64,000 nucleotides of DNA from Thiodiazotropha sp050305635 (GTDB lineage: Bacteria > Pseudomonadota > Gammaproteobacteria > Chromatiales > Chromatiaceae). The notes beneath the pieces were generated by a model, which was given only the letters and a program-made list of their open reading frames with translations, did not search any database and was not told where the DNA came from. The stretch spans positions 11,974-75,973 of the forward strand of contig JBNLFS010000146.1 of the NCBI GenBank assembly GCA_050305635.1, read 5' to 3'. This document shows, in pieces, positions 8,916 through 17,065 of the stretch (position 1 is the stretch's first letter; every line of letters starts with the position of its first letter). The translations under genes and the position numbers were made by a program.

Positions 8916-8943
8916 AGTATACAAAAAAACTAAACCAGGTACA
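8916..8943 (-). promoter_or_regulatory. Candidate promoter of tRNA-Leu
   Basis: On the minus strand a TATACT -10 box (8916-8921) precedes a GC-rich discriminator and lies about 95 bases before the tRNA, after a T-rich stretch. The -35 box is poor (TGTACC at 16-base spacing). The GC-rich discriminator fits stringent control of stable RNA genes, by inference only. Confidence 0.35.
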
Positions 8944-9086
8944 GGGAAAATCTGCGTTCCCCTAATGGATGTCCGGTTGCGGGTCCGGTTGCGGGGTAAC
9001 ACCCTGCGATGGTCGATTGGGGGGGCTGGTGCATCAAAGTGGTCAGGATGGGTCTTTAATCCGCACCATGGTACTATCCGCGCCCT

Positions 9087-10112
9087 ATGCGCCTGTCCGA
9101 TTTCGATTATGCCCTACCACAGGAACTCATTGCCCAATATCCACCCGGAGAGCGGGGCAACAGCCGTTTGTTGGTGCTGGAGCCCGGGAGTCTCCAGCCG
9201 GATGATCGGATGTTCTCCGACCTGCCCAGCTTACTCCGTCCCGGTGACCTGTTGGTGTTCAATGACACCCGGGTGATGAAGGCGCGACTGTACGGGCGTA
9301 AACAGACCGGCGGTCAACTGGAAATACTGATTGAGCGGGTGACCGGTGCGAACACTGCCGTGGCGCAGATACGCGCCAGCAAGTCCCCCAAGCCGGGTTC
9401 TTTCATTCTGCTGGGCGGAGATGCCGTAGCGGTGGAGGTGCTGGAGCGCGATGAAGGTTTTTTCCTGCTGCGATCCCTGGAGCAGGATTTTTTCACCCTG
9501 ATGGATCAGCAGGGGCACATGCCCTTGCCTCCCTACATTGCCCGTGGGGACGATGCACTGGACGAAAACCGATATCAGACGGTGTACGCGGAGAAAACCG
9601 GTGCCGTGGCGGCCCCCACGGCGGGTCTTCATTTCACCCGGGAGATGCTTGACGAACTCGACCGGATGGGGGTTGGGCGGGTTCACGTGACTCTGCATGT
9701 GGGGGCCGGTACCTTCCAGCCGGTACGGGTCGAGGACCTGGATCAACATGTCATGCACAGTGAGTCCGTGGAGGTCAGTGAGGCGGTCTGTATGCGGATC
9801 GAAGAGACGCGGCGGCAGAGAGGGCGTGTGGTGGCGGTCGGCACCACCAGTGTGCGCAGTCTTGAAGCGGCCTCCCAGTCCGGGCAGATCGCCCCCTTCT
9901 GTGGTGACACGAGGTTATTCATTCGTCCGGGATACCGTTTTAAAAGCGTGGACGCCATGATCACCAATTTTCATCTGCCCCAGTCGACCCTGATGATGCT
10001 GGTCTCAGCATTCAGCGGGCATGAGCGCATCATGCGGGCCTATCGGCATGCGGTGGATCAGCAGTATCGGTTTTTCAGTTACGGTGACGCCATGTTTCTC
10101 TCCCCCGGGTGA
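9087..10112 (+). CDS. queA: S-adenosylmethionine:tRNA ribosyltransferase-isomerase QueA
   Basis: 341 residues, the usual length. QueA moves the ribosyl part of S-adenosylmethionine onto preQ1 in the tRNA wobble position, making epoxyqueuosine. Family hallmarks are the MRLSDFDYALPQELIAQYP start, LLVFNDTRVMKARL, the GAVAAPTAGLHFT segment and the C-terminal MITNFHLPQSTLMMLVSAF. The product acts in the cytoplasm after Tgt, the next gene on the same strand. A 220-base gap separates them and holds a possible minus-strand small RNA, so co-transcription with tgt is likely but not shown. Confidence 0.97.
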   Translation: MRLSDFDYALPQELIAQYPPGERGNSRLLVLEPGSLQPDDRMFSDLPSLLRPGDLLVFNDTRVMKARLYGRKQTGGQLEILIERVTGANTAVAQIRASKSPKPGSFILLGGDAVAVEVLERDEGFFLLRSLEQDFFTLMDQQGHMPLPPYIARGDDALDENRYQTVYAEKTGAVAAPTAGLHFTREMLDELDRMGVGRVHVTLHVGAGTFQPVRVEDLDQHVMHSESVEVSEAVCMRIEETRRQRGRVVAVGTTSVRSLEAASQSGQIAPFCGDTRLFIRPGYRFKSVDAMITNFHLPQSTLMMLVSAFSGHERIMRAYRHAVDQQYRFFSYGDAMFLSPG

Positions 10113-10146
10113 TGTCAGGGTCAGAGCAGGAATGCGGGCGGGCAGA

Positions 10147-10236
10147 CAAAAAAAAGCGCGGACATTCAGCCGCGCTCAATAAATTCCACCAAAGGAGGAT
10201 GGAGGAGTGTGCGCCGATCCAGGGGGATCAGCACAT
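10147..10236 (-). ncRNA. Candidate minus-strand small RNA with an anti-Shine-Dalgarno segment
   Basis: Read leftward, TTGACT (10265-10270) and TAGAAA (10243-10248) form a possible promoter with 16-base spacing. The predicted RNA of about 90 nt starts with a hairpin (GTGC..GCAC outer pairs 10209-10212/10231-10234, GATCC/GGATC inner). A C-rich single-stranded stretch complementary to AAAGGAGGATGGAGGAG (10190-10206) follows. A GC hairpin (AGCGCGG/CCGCGCT, 10155-10176) with eight U closes it. That terminator points away from queA and tgt, so it does not serve them. Small RNAs with CCUCC loops can pair with ribosome sites of target mRNAs. Alternative: the hairpin is a weak queA terminator and the rest is coincidence. 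Confidence 0.4.
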
Positions 10237-10332
10237 GGGTATTTTCTAATATTCCTGAGTTGTCAGTCAAGGATAAAGCGTGAACCATCCCGCAATTTTG
10301 AACAGCATATTTACATTCAGGTCGGCTCTGTC

Positions 10333-11436
10333 ATGAAGTTTGAAGTACATAAGAAAGATGATGCTGCACGCCGAGGGCAATTGCAGTTTTCCCGGGGCAC
10401 TATCGAAACGCCTGCGTTCATGCCGGTGGGTACCTACGGCACCGTCAAGGCGATGACTCCCGAAGAGTTGGTGGATCTGGGCGCTGAGATCGTGCTCGGT
10501 AACACCTTCCATCTCATGCTCCGTCCCGGCACCGAGGTGATCCGCAAACACGGTGACCTGCATGATTTCATGCATTGGCAGAAGCCGATCCTGACCGATT
10601 CCGGTGGCTTTCAGGTGTTCAGTCTGGGGGAGATGCGCAAGATTACCGAGGCGGGCGTTACCTTCCGCTCGCCGATCGACGGCCGCAAGGTTTTCATGGG
10701 GCCTGAGGAGTCGATGCAGGTGCAACGCGAGCTGGGTTCCGACATCGTTATGATCTTTGATGAGTGCACCCCCTATCCGGCCACCGAGTCGGAGGCGCGC
10801 AAGTCCATGGAACTCTCCCTGCGCTGGGCCCGGCGCAGCCGCGAGGCCCACGGCGATAACCCCTCGGCCCTGTTCGGCATCATCCAGGGCGGAATGTACG
10901 AATCACTGCGAGAGGCATCCCTGCAGGGATTGATGGCGATCGGTTTCGACGGTTACGCGGTCGGCGGATTGTCAGTGGGTGAGCCGCATGAAGACCGGCA
11001 ACGGATTCTCGAGCATCTCCAGGACCGTTTGCCGGGGGACAAGCCACGTTATCTGATGGGCGTGGGCACCCCCGAGGATATCGTGGAGTCGGTCAAGCGG
11101 GGTATCGATATGTTCGATTGCGTGATGCCGACCCGCAACGCCCGTAACGGCCATCTGTTCACCCACCAGGGTGTGGTGCGTATCCGCCATGCCGTTCACC
11201 AGTACGACGAAAGCCCGCTGGACCCCCTGTGTGACTGCTACACCTGCCGCAACTACAGCCGTGCCTACCTGAGGCACTTGGACAAGTGTCACGAGATCCT
11301 GGGGGCGCGGCTCAATACCATTCACAACCTCCACTATTATCAGAAGCTGATGCGGGATATTCGCACTGCGATCGAGGCACAGCGCTTTATGTCGTTTTGC
11401 GATGAGTTTTATGCGCTGCGGCGTGGGACTTACTGA
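10333..11436 (+). CDS. tgt: Queuine tRNA-ribosyltransferase (tRNA-guanine transglycosylase)
   Basis: 367 residues from the ATG at 10333 (MKFEVHKKDDAARRG), the family's normal start. A GTG at 10207 with a strong-looking ribosome site is in frame but would add 42 residues unlike the family. Tgt swaps guanine-34 for preQ1 in tRNAs for Asp, Asn, His and Tyr. Visible features are DSGGFQVFSLGEMRKI (catalytic Asp), the insertion loop TPEDIVESVKRGIDMFDCVMP with the nucleophile Asp, and zinc ligands CDCYTC plus a later His in LNTIHN. It belongs with queA. In many relatives yajC-secD-secF follow at once; here the next 45 kb are unrelated. Confidence 0.97.
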   Translation: MKFEVHKKDDAARRGQLQFSRGTIETPAFMPVGTYGTVKAMTPEELVDLGAEIVLGNTFHLMLRPGTEVIRKHGDLHDFMHWQKPILTDSGGFQVFSLGEMRKITEAGVTFRSPIDGRKVFMGPEESMQVQRELGSDIVMIFDECTPYPATESEARKSMELSLRWARRSREAHGDNPSALFGIIQGGMYESLREASLQGLMAIGFDGYAVGGLSVGEPHEDRQRILEHLQDRLPGDKPRYLMGVGTPEDIVESVKRGIDMFDCVMPTRNARNGHLFTHQGVVRIRHAVHQYDESPLDPLCDCYTCRNYSRAYLRHLDKCHEILGARLNTIHNLHYYQKLMRDIRTAIEAQRFMSFCDEFYALRRGTY

Positions 11437-11521
11437 TCGGGGATGTGCGAAACTAATATTTCTACCGCAGCCTGATCAATCGGGATAGATAGGGTATTAT
11501 GGATCGCTGCACATAACTATT

Positions 11522-12880
11522 ATGCCGGGATTATGGATGATTGACTCCCCGCCACCACATAAACTCGCGCGGGCACCTTTCCCCGCTAGCTCGGTATCCG
11601 TCAAGACGAACAACACTCTCGAGCATATTGTAGCCGTATGGCTGGTCGTGATTCTGTGCTTTTCAGATACGGCGTACAGCCTGCCATACGGGAACCCCGA
11701 TTCTCGATCGGCCGCCATGGGGAAAACGGGTGTCGCGATGCCTGGCAGTACCAATGCCGCCTACTTCAACCCCGCATTGTTGGCCATCTACCCCGAGCGA
11801 AAACATCTTGGGAACAACCAGCGCATCGCAATCCCCACGGTGGTGGGCACTATCTCGGATAGCACCTGGGAGCTTAGGGATATCGAAGACGCAGACTACG
11901 ACCAGCAGGTGAACAATGGGATCGCCGAATTCAACAATACGGGGGATCCCGACAACCTGATCGACAGTCTCGAGTCGCTCTCCGGAGATTTACGTGACAC
12001 ATCATCCGCGCCTCTGTTCGCGGATGGCTTTGCAAACGCGGTTGTTCTCATACCGGATCGCTACGCAGGTGGTGCGTTTTACTACTCCCGCAGAGGCGTC
12101 CTGGACGGCAGGATCGATTACACAGCAAGCGATCGGAACTTGATAACAGCGTATTTGGAGGAATTGAACTTCATCAATGGAGGAGGTGCGCCCGGCACGC
12201 TTCATCCGGAACTCTATTCTGGCGGGCAATTGCTCGATCCGGTCGAATCGCTCAGTTCAACCGTAGATGCCGTTGCGCTCGTGATCGATGAACTTGGAAC
12301 GAGTATGGGCTGGCTCGTCTCCTTGTGGGATACGGAGATGATGGTGGGCATCACCCCGAAGGTTGTTCATGTCACCAGTTACGAGTTCACCGCAGATGCG
12401 ACCGGGAGTCATCTGACCGAGAGTGGTGAGTACGAAAACAAGGTCAAGCTCAATCTCGATCTTGGGTGGGCCAAACAACTGGACGAGCGGCTATTGCTGG
12501 GTCTCGGTATCCGCAATCTCCTGCCACAGAAGTATCGCACCCTCTCGGGCAGGACCCTCGAGATTCGCCCTCAGGTGCGTGCCGGAATCGCCTACCAATC
12601 CGAATGGGGTCACTACACGGTTGATCTCGATCTGCTCAGCAACGACCCGATCTCGAGTGGCGACTCGACCCAGGAATTGGGGATGGGGGGTGAATGGTTA
12701 GTCGGTAGTCACGCTATTCGCGCAGGCATCGTGAAAAATTTCAAGGGCAGTGGTGGAAACTCATCCCCCCTCTACACCATGGGTGTTCGTTTCAATCTTG
12801 GCCTGTTCTATACCGATCTGAGCTACGGGGATGGCAGCGGCCAGAAGAGTGCGGCGTTCCAATTCGGACTTCAGTTTTGA
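11522..12880 (+). CDS. TraF-like outer-membrane beta-barrel protein
   Basis: About 452 residues; the start is uncertain (ATG 11522 or 11537, neither with a clear ribosome site). A hydrophobic export segment (IVAVWLVVILCF) near residues 37-49 is followed by LPYGNPDSRSAAMGKTGVAMPGSTNAAYFNPALLA, the pattern of PorV/TraF_2-family barrels (quoted in two overlapping motifs: GNPDSRSAAMG and GSTNAAYFNPALLA). The C-terminus alternates polar and aromatic residues and ends in Phe (FQFGLQF), as barrels do. Databases often label such proteins conjugal transfer TraF, but no conjugation genes are nearby, so that role is doubtful. It stands alone and converges with the HEAT-repeat gene. Confidence 0.65.
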   Translation: MPGLWMIDSPPPHKLARAPFPASSVSVKTNNTLEHIVAVWLVVILCFSDTAYSLPYGNPDSRSAAMGKTGVAMPGSTNAAYFNPALLAIYPERKHLGNNQRIAIPTVVGTISDSTWELRDIEDADYDQQVNNGIAEFNNTGDPDNLIDSLESLSGDLRDTSSAPLFADGFANAVVLIPDRYAGGAFYYSRRGVLDGRIDYTASDRNLITAYLEELNFINGGGAPGTLHPELYSGGQLLDPVESLSSTVDAVALVIDELGTSMGWLVSLWDTEMMVGITPKVVHVTSYEFTADATGSHLTESGEYENKVKLNLDLGWAKQLDERLLLGLGIRNLLPQKYRTLSGRTLEIRPQVRAGIAYQSEWGHYTVDLDLLSNDPISSGDSTQELGMGGEWLVGSHAIRAGIVKNFKGSGGNSSPLYTMGVRFNLGLFYTDLSYGDGSGQKSAAFQFGLQF

Positions 12881-12946
12881 TACCCTTGTCGGGATATCTT
12901 ACTTTATGGTGATTGGTGCGATTGACGGGATGAAGGGTTATACAAG

Positions 12947-12975
12947 GACCCTGAAAAAGTGCTGGCTTCAGGGTC
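12947..12975. terminator. Hairpin between convergent genes
   Basis: GACCCTGAA at 12947-12955 pairs with TTCAGGGTC at 12967-12975. It lies between the convergent TraF-like and HEAT-repeat genes. There is no T-run on either side, so it may be a Rho-dependent end or a 3' stabiliser rather than a classical terminator. Confidence 0.4.
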
Positions 12976-13036
12976 AAGGTGCGGCAAAAGTACACTATCG
13001 AGATGTCTTGGTATCAGTTGATCGCAGGACACCACA

Positions 13037-14014
13037 CTAGAGCCAGTTGTCTTCAAATACCTTTTCCAAACGGTCTTCACCACGAAGATCGACCAGGGTT
13101 CGCACCGTTTCACGCAGTTCGTCGTTGTAGTTAAAGAGGGCCAAAGCGGTGATGGCCCGCTGTGCCATGCCGGTGGGACCCTTTTCGATCACCGAGAACA
13201 GATAGTCGTATCCGGGTTGGTGCCGTTGCAAGGCGATGGCATTGAGCAGTATGGATTGAAACGGGTCGACTTCACTGAGTTCCCGGCTTGTCGTGATTAA
13301 AACCTCCAAGGCGCTTTCCAGGCGGCTCTCACCTAAGGCGAGGGCGGCGGCTTCGCGCACCTCCTCGCGGGAGTCATCCAGATACCCGGAGACGAACTCG
13401 AGCGATGCCTCCGCGGCAACCTTCATCAGGGTGGTGAATGCCTGGCTGATGACTTCGGGCTCCGGGTCTCCCTGGCGGATGGTATGACGCAGTACAAGCT
13501 CAGCTTCATAGGGTTGCGCCATCTCCATCGCTTTGATGACACCGCTACGAACCTGAGATTCCGGGTCGTGCAGGGCATCGATCAGATCGATCATGGCCCG
13601 GGGCCCGCCGAACGCGAGCAGACCCAGCGCACAGGTGCCGCGAATTTCCACCGCACTGTCGGTAGGGCCTCCCCAACCCGGTTCCAGTTGGTGATAGCCT
13701 AAACCCTCGCGATAAAAGCCGGGTTGGTCATAATCGAGTTCATACAGGGCGCGCGCCAGGGCTCGTTTGGCGGCACAGGTTTTGTCGCTCTTCAACGGGT
13801 CGTTGAGAAAACGTCGGTAGGCATCCACCAATTCCGGTATGAGTTCGTAACAGAGGATGTCTGCGGCGCCCTTGGCCGCCTTGGCGACCAGGAAGTTGTT
13901 TTTGTCCTTCAGTGCGTCTCGCAGGGCCTTGGTGCGTTGCGAGACGGTTCCTTGGGTCAACAGATTATTGAGATGTTCGATGCGCTCTTCCAGCGCCTGT
14001 TTTTTCCTTGGCAT
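13037..14014 (-). CDS. HEAT-repeat protein
   Basis: 325 residues from the ATG at 14014 (MPRKKQALEERIEHLNNLL). An upstream ATG at 14092 is open but gives an unlikely N-terminus and no ribosome site is clear for either. Successive helical pairs carry HEAT/PBS-lyase spacing, for example ALHDPESQVRSGVIKAMEMA, YLDDSREEVREAAALALGES, and a C-terminal VEKGPTGMAQRAITALALF-type repeat. No signal peptide or membrane helix. HEAT proteins are scaffolds for protein or nucleic-acid binding; no partner can be named here. The segment KAAKGAADILCYELIPELVDAY with a following Cys-rich stretch is the least repeat-like part. Confidence 0.75.
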   Translation of the reverse strand: MPRKKQALEERIEHLNNLLTQGTVSQRTKALRDALKDKNNFLVAKAAKGAADILCYELIPELVDAYRRFLNDPLKSDKTCAAKRALARALYELDYDQPGFYREGLGYHQLEPGWGGPTDSAVEIRGTCALGLLAFGGPRAMIDLIDALHDPESQVRSGVIKAMEMAQPYEAELVLRHTIRQGDPEPEVISQAFTTLMKVAAEASLEFVSGYLDDSREEVREAAALALGESRLESALEVLITTSRELSEVDPFQSILLNAIALQRHQPGYDYLFSVIEKGPTGMAQRAITALALFNYNDELRETVRTLVDLRGEDRLEKVFEDNWL

Positions 14015-14387
14015 GTTGTTACCGCGGTTTCCGCTGGAGCGGGAAAGGGCGTTTTTCTCGTAGGGTGCTCGATTCCAGTCAGGGCGCAGCATAGCGCGCT
14101 GTCCCGCAATTTGAACGGCGAAGGTAAAGATGCTTTTCTTGTTCTGCGATCTTATATTTCAACGGAGCCATAGCGGAAGAGAAGACAGACTTCGCAGTTC
14201 ACTATACACGAACTGCCTGGCCCGGAAGATAAATAACTTTCAGGTTGGGGTAACTATTTGGTGTTAGGGTATTAGTGTAAAAACTTATTGGTGGGTAGCA
14301 AGGCTACACCGTTAAGCCAGTAATCCCTGCTTAATGGCGAGTCCCTTCTCCCTCCCCCGGGAGGAGGGTGTCGCAAAAGTCCGATCT
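14015..14387. other. Intergenic stretch without a recognised gene
   Basis: I see no coding region with a ribosome site. It holds the 5' region of the HEAT gene and a short CCCTCC/GGAGGG-type palindrome near 14351-14368. It borders the REP doublet at 14388. Confidence 0.5.
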
Positions 14388-14473
14388 GTAGGTCGGGTTA
14401 GCGCAGCGTAACCCGACGAGCGGCGGGAAAATGCCCATCTTTTGTCGGGTTACGCTACGCTAACCCGACCTAC
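14388..14473. repeat. REP-type doublet of GTCGGGTTA hairpins
   Basis: Two hairpins, each built from GTCGGGTTA and TAACCCGAC, sit head to head at 14392-14417 and 14444-14469. The outer ends GTAGGT and ACCTAC also pair, so the whole unit is an inverted pair as in BIME-like REP arrays. This palindrome family is widespread between gammaproteobacterial genes. A REP-associated transposase is encoded at 28187. Confidence 0.8.
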
Positions 14474-14501
14474 GGCTGGTTGGATAAATAAACAAGGAGA
14501 A

Positions 14502-14831
14502 ATGCAGCCGGATTCTGAAAACCGAAAGTCATTAGGTGATTTTGGGGCTCAGCTTATACTGGTCGATGATGAGAGCGAACTATTCAGGCGTTGGGCAACC
14601 CCTTCAGAAACGGTTGATGTGAAAACAGTCGATTATGTCAAGGTCAATGGCTTCATCAACGCATTTGTAGTATTTAGTGGCTGTGCGCCCGACGCTAAAG
14701 ACAACTGCATGGAATTTTCTCCTGCAGAGCGTACGTCACCACGAGACGCGCCCCGCAGGAGGTACCCATTGGGGCGCGAGCGACTATCCGAGTACAAGGT
14801 CCCTAAGCGCTTCGCCTACCGCGGTGGCTGA
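14502..14831 (+). pseudogene. Truncated remnant of an unidentified secreted-protein gene
   Basis: The open frame begins inside or just after the REP doublet. From MQPDSENRKSLGDFGAQL to about FVVFSGCAPDAKDNC (to roughly 14712) it reads like the body of a small exported protein, with a FGAQLILVDD strand and a conserved-looking Gly-Cys-x-x-Asp-x-x-x-x-Cys. The usual signal peptide is missing. After the second Cys the reading becomes Arg/Pro-rich and runs into the 3' end of the convergent DJ-1 gene. Both ends look replaced, so I read it as a decayed gene. Family identity rests on memory and is weak. Confidence 0.35.
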
Positions 14832-15467
14832 TTGCGGATTCTGTCCCGTCACCAGTCGTCCATCGACGACTACCTGGCGGCTCCAGTCGGCTGCGGGCAG
14901 GTGTTGCGCACCCCGCTTTTTCAGCTCGCTGGCCAGCAGAAATGGCACCACGCCTTCGAGTTGCACGGCGCGCTCTTCACTATCGGTAAATGAGCTGATC
15001 CTTTTCCCCGCCACCAGATAACGGCCATCGCTGAGCGTGACGTTGAGCAGCGCCGAGGGTCCGTGGCACACAGCACCGATGGAACCGTTGTTTTCATAGA
15101 TCTCCCGGGTGACCCGGTGGATGTCGGGATTCTCGGGGAAGTCCCACATGGTTCCATGCCCGCCGGCAAAGAAAATGGCGGCATAGTCAGTCGGGTTGAT
15201 CTCTCCCAGAGGCAGGGTGTGGCTGATCTGCTCTCGAAAATGGGTATCGTTCCAATAACGGGCGTTGGCCGCGTCTTCGAGGTCGAGGCCGTCCACCGGA
15301 GGTTCACCGCCCTGAATCGAGGCGAATTCCACCGGTATGCCGGCTGCCTCGAGTACGGCCAGCGGATGGGTCACTTCTGCCAGGTAGTAACCGGTTGGCT
15401 GACCGGTGACGCCTTTGACGCCGTGACTGGTGAGTACGAACAGAACGGGTTTGGGGCTTGTCGTCAT
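14784..15467 (-). CDS. DJ-1/PfpI family protein (Hsp31-like glyoxalase/chaperone class)
   Basis: 227 residues. It has the class I glutamine amidotransferase-like fold of the Hsp31/DJ-1 group: VLFVLTSHG at the N-terminus, YAAIFFAGGHGTMWDFP in the middle and the nucleophile elbow GAVCHGPSALLN with its Cys and following His. Relatives act as glyoxalase III on methylglyoxal, as deglycases (disputed) or as chaperones. No signal peptide. It is divergent from a LysR regulator 106 bases away, the usual layout for a LysR-controlled target gene. Confidence 0.9.
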   Translation of the reverse strand: MTTSPKPVLFVLTSHGVKGVTGQPTGYYLAEVTHPLAVLEAAGIPVEFASIQGGEPPVDGLDLEDAANARYWNDTHFREQISHTLPLGEINPTDYAAIFFAGGHGTMWDFPENPDIHRVTREIYENNGSIGAVCHGPSALLNVTLSDGRYLVAGKRISSFTDSEERAVQLEGVVPFLLASELKKRGAQHLPAADWSRQVVVDGRLVTGQNPQSATAVGEALRDLVLG

Positions 15468-15573
15468 CAGTATGTCTCGCTTTCGATTGAGTTGGGGTGA
15501 TAGGGAGTGTATTAACTGTATCGAAGGAGATAAATTAGCTGATTAGAAAAGCATTTGTTCTTGAGAGGCAATA

Positions 15574-16494
15574 ATGGGGCGTCGATTTGATCATCTTCCG
15601 GATGTGGAAGCCTTCATGGCCGTGGTTGAGCACGGCTCTATGACCGCGGGCGCGGTGGCGCTGTCGACCACGGCATCGGTGCTCAGTCGCGCGATTACCC
15701 GCCTGGAGTCCCGTTTGGGTAGCCAGTTGCTGCGCCGGACAACCCGACGCTTGAGTCTTACGGAGGCGGGTAAACGCTACCTCGATCAGGCCCGGGCCGC
15801 TTTTGAACTGATCGACGATGCGGAACTCGAGATTCAGGGCTGGGAACAGGGTCTGGTCGGTAGGGTGCGGCTCAGTGTGCCGACCACATACGCGCACTAT
15901 CGATTGCCCGGATTGATGCGGACGTTTGTTCAGACCTATCCCCAGGTACGGGTTGAGCTGAACATCACCAATCGGAATGTGGATCTGGTGGCCGAAGGTT
16001 ACGATCTGGCGATTCGCTTGGGGAAAATGCCGGACAGCGGTCTGGTGGCGCGTAAATTGGAAGACGCCGAATTGTGTCTGGTGGCCGCTCCCGAATACCT
16101 CAACCGGGAAGGGGCGCCTGAGCATTTGGAGGATCTCTCCAATCACAGCTGTATATCATTCTTGATGCCCAGTACCGGACGGGTGGTGCCCTGGTGGTTT
16201 CGTCATGGGGCGCAGGATGTGGATTGGACGCCGAGGGCATCCATCGAGGTTACGGATGACGTACTGGGGGTCGTTTCACTGGCCGAACAGGGTTTGGGTA
16301 TTTGTCAGAGCTACGATTTTATCGTTCGTGAGCGCATCCGTCAGGGTTCGTTGCTGGAGGTGTTGCCGAACTATCGTGGCCGTTCGCGGCCATTCTCCGT
16401 AATCTACGCCCCGCATCGGCGTCTGTCCGCCGCATCCCGAGCCCTGATCGAGGTGCTGGTGCGGGATGCGGCGATCTCCCCGTTTGATGTGTAA
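15574..16494 (+). CDS. LysR-family transcriptional regulator
   Basis: 306 residues. A winged helix-turn-helix at about 5-64 (FMAVVEHGSMTAGAVALSTT, then VLSRAITRLESRLGSQLL and RTTRRLSLTEAG) is followed by the substrate-binding domain from about 90 (GRVRLSVPTTYAHYRLPGL). GAGG lies seven bases before the ATG. It is of the group often annotated as AaeR/DsdC-like activators acting on a divergent gene; here the divergent gene is the DJ-1/PfpI protein, whose expression it probably controls. The inducer is unknown. Confidence 0.92.
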   Translation: MGRRFDHLPDVEAFMAVVEHGSMTAGAVALSTTASVLSRAITRLESRLGSQLLRRTTRRLSLTEAGKRYLDQARAAFELIDDAELEIQGWEQGLVGRVRLSVPTTYAHYRLPGLMRTFVQTYPQVRVELNITNRNVDLVAEGYDLAIRLGKMPDSGLVARKLEDAELCLVAAPEYLNREGAPEHLEDLSNHSCISFLMPSTGRVVPWWFRHGAQDVDWTPRASIEVTDDVLGVVSLAEQGLGICQSYDFIVRERIRQGSLLEVLPNYRGRSRPFSVIYAPHRRLSAASRALIEVLVRDAAISPFDV

Positions 16495-16502
16495 TTGGTT
16501 CG

Positions 16503-16529
16503 CGCTTCACGATCGATCGTCGTGAGGCG
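16503..16529. terminator. Imperfect hairpin between convergent lysR and hyfI-like genes
   Basis: CGCTTCACGA pairs imperfectly with TCGTCGTGAGGCG. It lies in the 44-base gap between two converging genes and has no strong T-run. Confidence 0.35.
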
Positions 16530-16538
16530 TATGGCCGT

Positions 16539-17051
16539 TCATTTAACCTGAAGTGCGCCCAATAACCCCTGGAGTAACAGCTTTGGAGAAGGGGGGCAGC
16601 CGGGAATTTTGATATCCACCGGGATGACGTTCTCCACCGCCCCGCAGCAGGCGTAGCTCACCCCAAACTCCCCACCATCGCAGGCGCAGCCGCCGGCGGC
16701 GATGACCAGTTTCGGTGAGGGTGTGGCGCGCCAGGTGCGGCGTAGGGCGGTTTCCATGTGTCGCGATACCGGGCCGGTGACCAGCAGGGCATCGGCGTGA
16801 CGGGGCGAGGCGACGAAATGGACGCCGAAGCGCGCCACGTCATAGTAGGCGTTGTTGAGGGCGTGGATTTCCAGTTCGCAGCCGTTGCAGGAGCCGGCGT
16901 CCACCTGGCGGATGGCGAGGCTGTGGCCGAAGCGTTTATCGATGATTCGGCGCAGCTCGATACCGAGTGATTCCAGGGTTTCATCATCGCTGGCCGGTCG
17001 GGCTTCGGTGACGAGTCCGGTGCGCAGGGATTGCATGAGGATGCGGAACAT
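16539..17051 (-). CDS. hyfI: Hydrogenase-4-like / complex I NuoB-type iron-sulfur subunit
   Basis: 170 residues from the ATG at 17051; longer frames upstream overlap the large-subunit gene and are not family-like. The four cluster ligands expected for the proximal [4Fe-4S] (N2-like) cluster are present: Cys55 and Cys58 in GSCNGCELE, Cys122 in GGCACDGG and Cys152 in PGCPPSP. It is the last gene of the six-gene complex operon. The small subunit passes electrons to or from the large subunit; because that partner lacks the Ni-Fe ligands, the electron partner is probably quinone-like or unknown. The symbol names the closest family, not proven hydrogenase function. Confidence 0.85.
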   Translation of the reverse strand: MFRILMQSLRTGLVTEARPASDDETLESLGIELRRIIDKRFGHSLAIRQVDAGSCNGCELEIHALNNAYYDVARFGVHFVASPRHADALLVTGPVSRHMETALRRTWRATPSPKLVIAAGGCACDGGEFGVSYACCGAVENVIPVDIKIPGCPPSPKLLLQGLLGALQVK

Positions 17052-17065
17052 GGGGGTTTCTCTCT

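Noticed and set aside
10207..10332. GTG start at 10207 for tgt with a strong-looking ribosome site
   Set aside because: It would add 42 residues unlike any Tgt; the AAAGGAGG stretch is better explained as complementary to the candidate small RNA.
11522..12880. Conjugation function for the TraF-like protein
   Set aside because: No other conjugation genes nearby; the barrel pattern is enough to explain the similarity.
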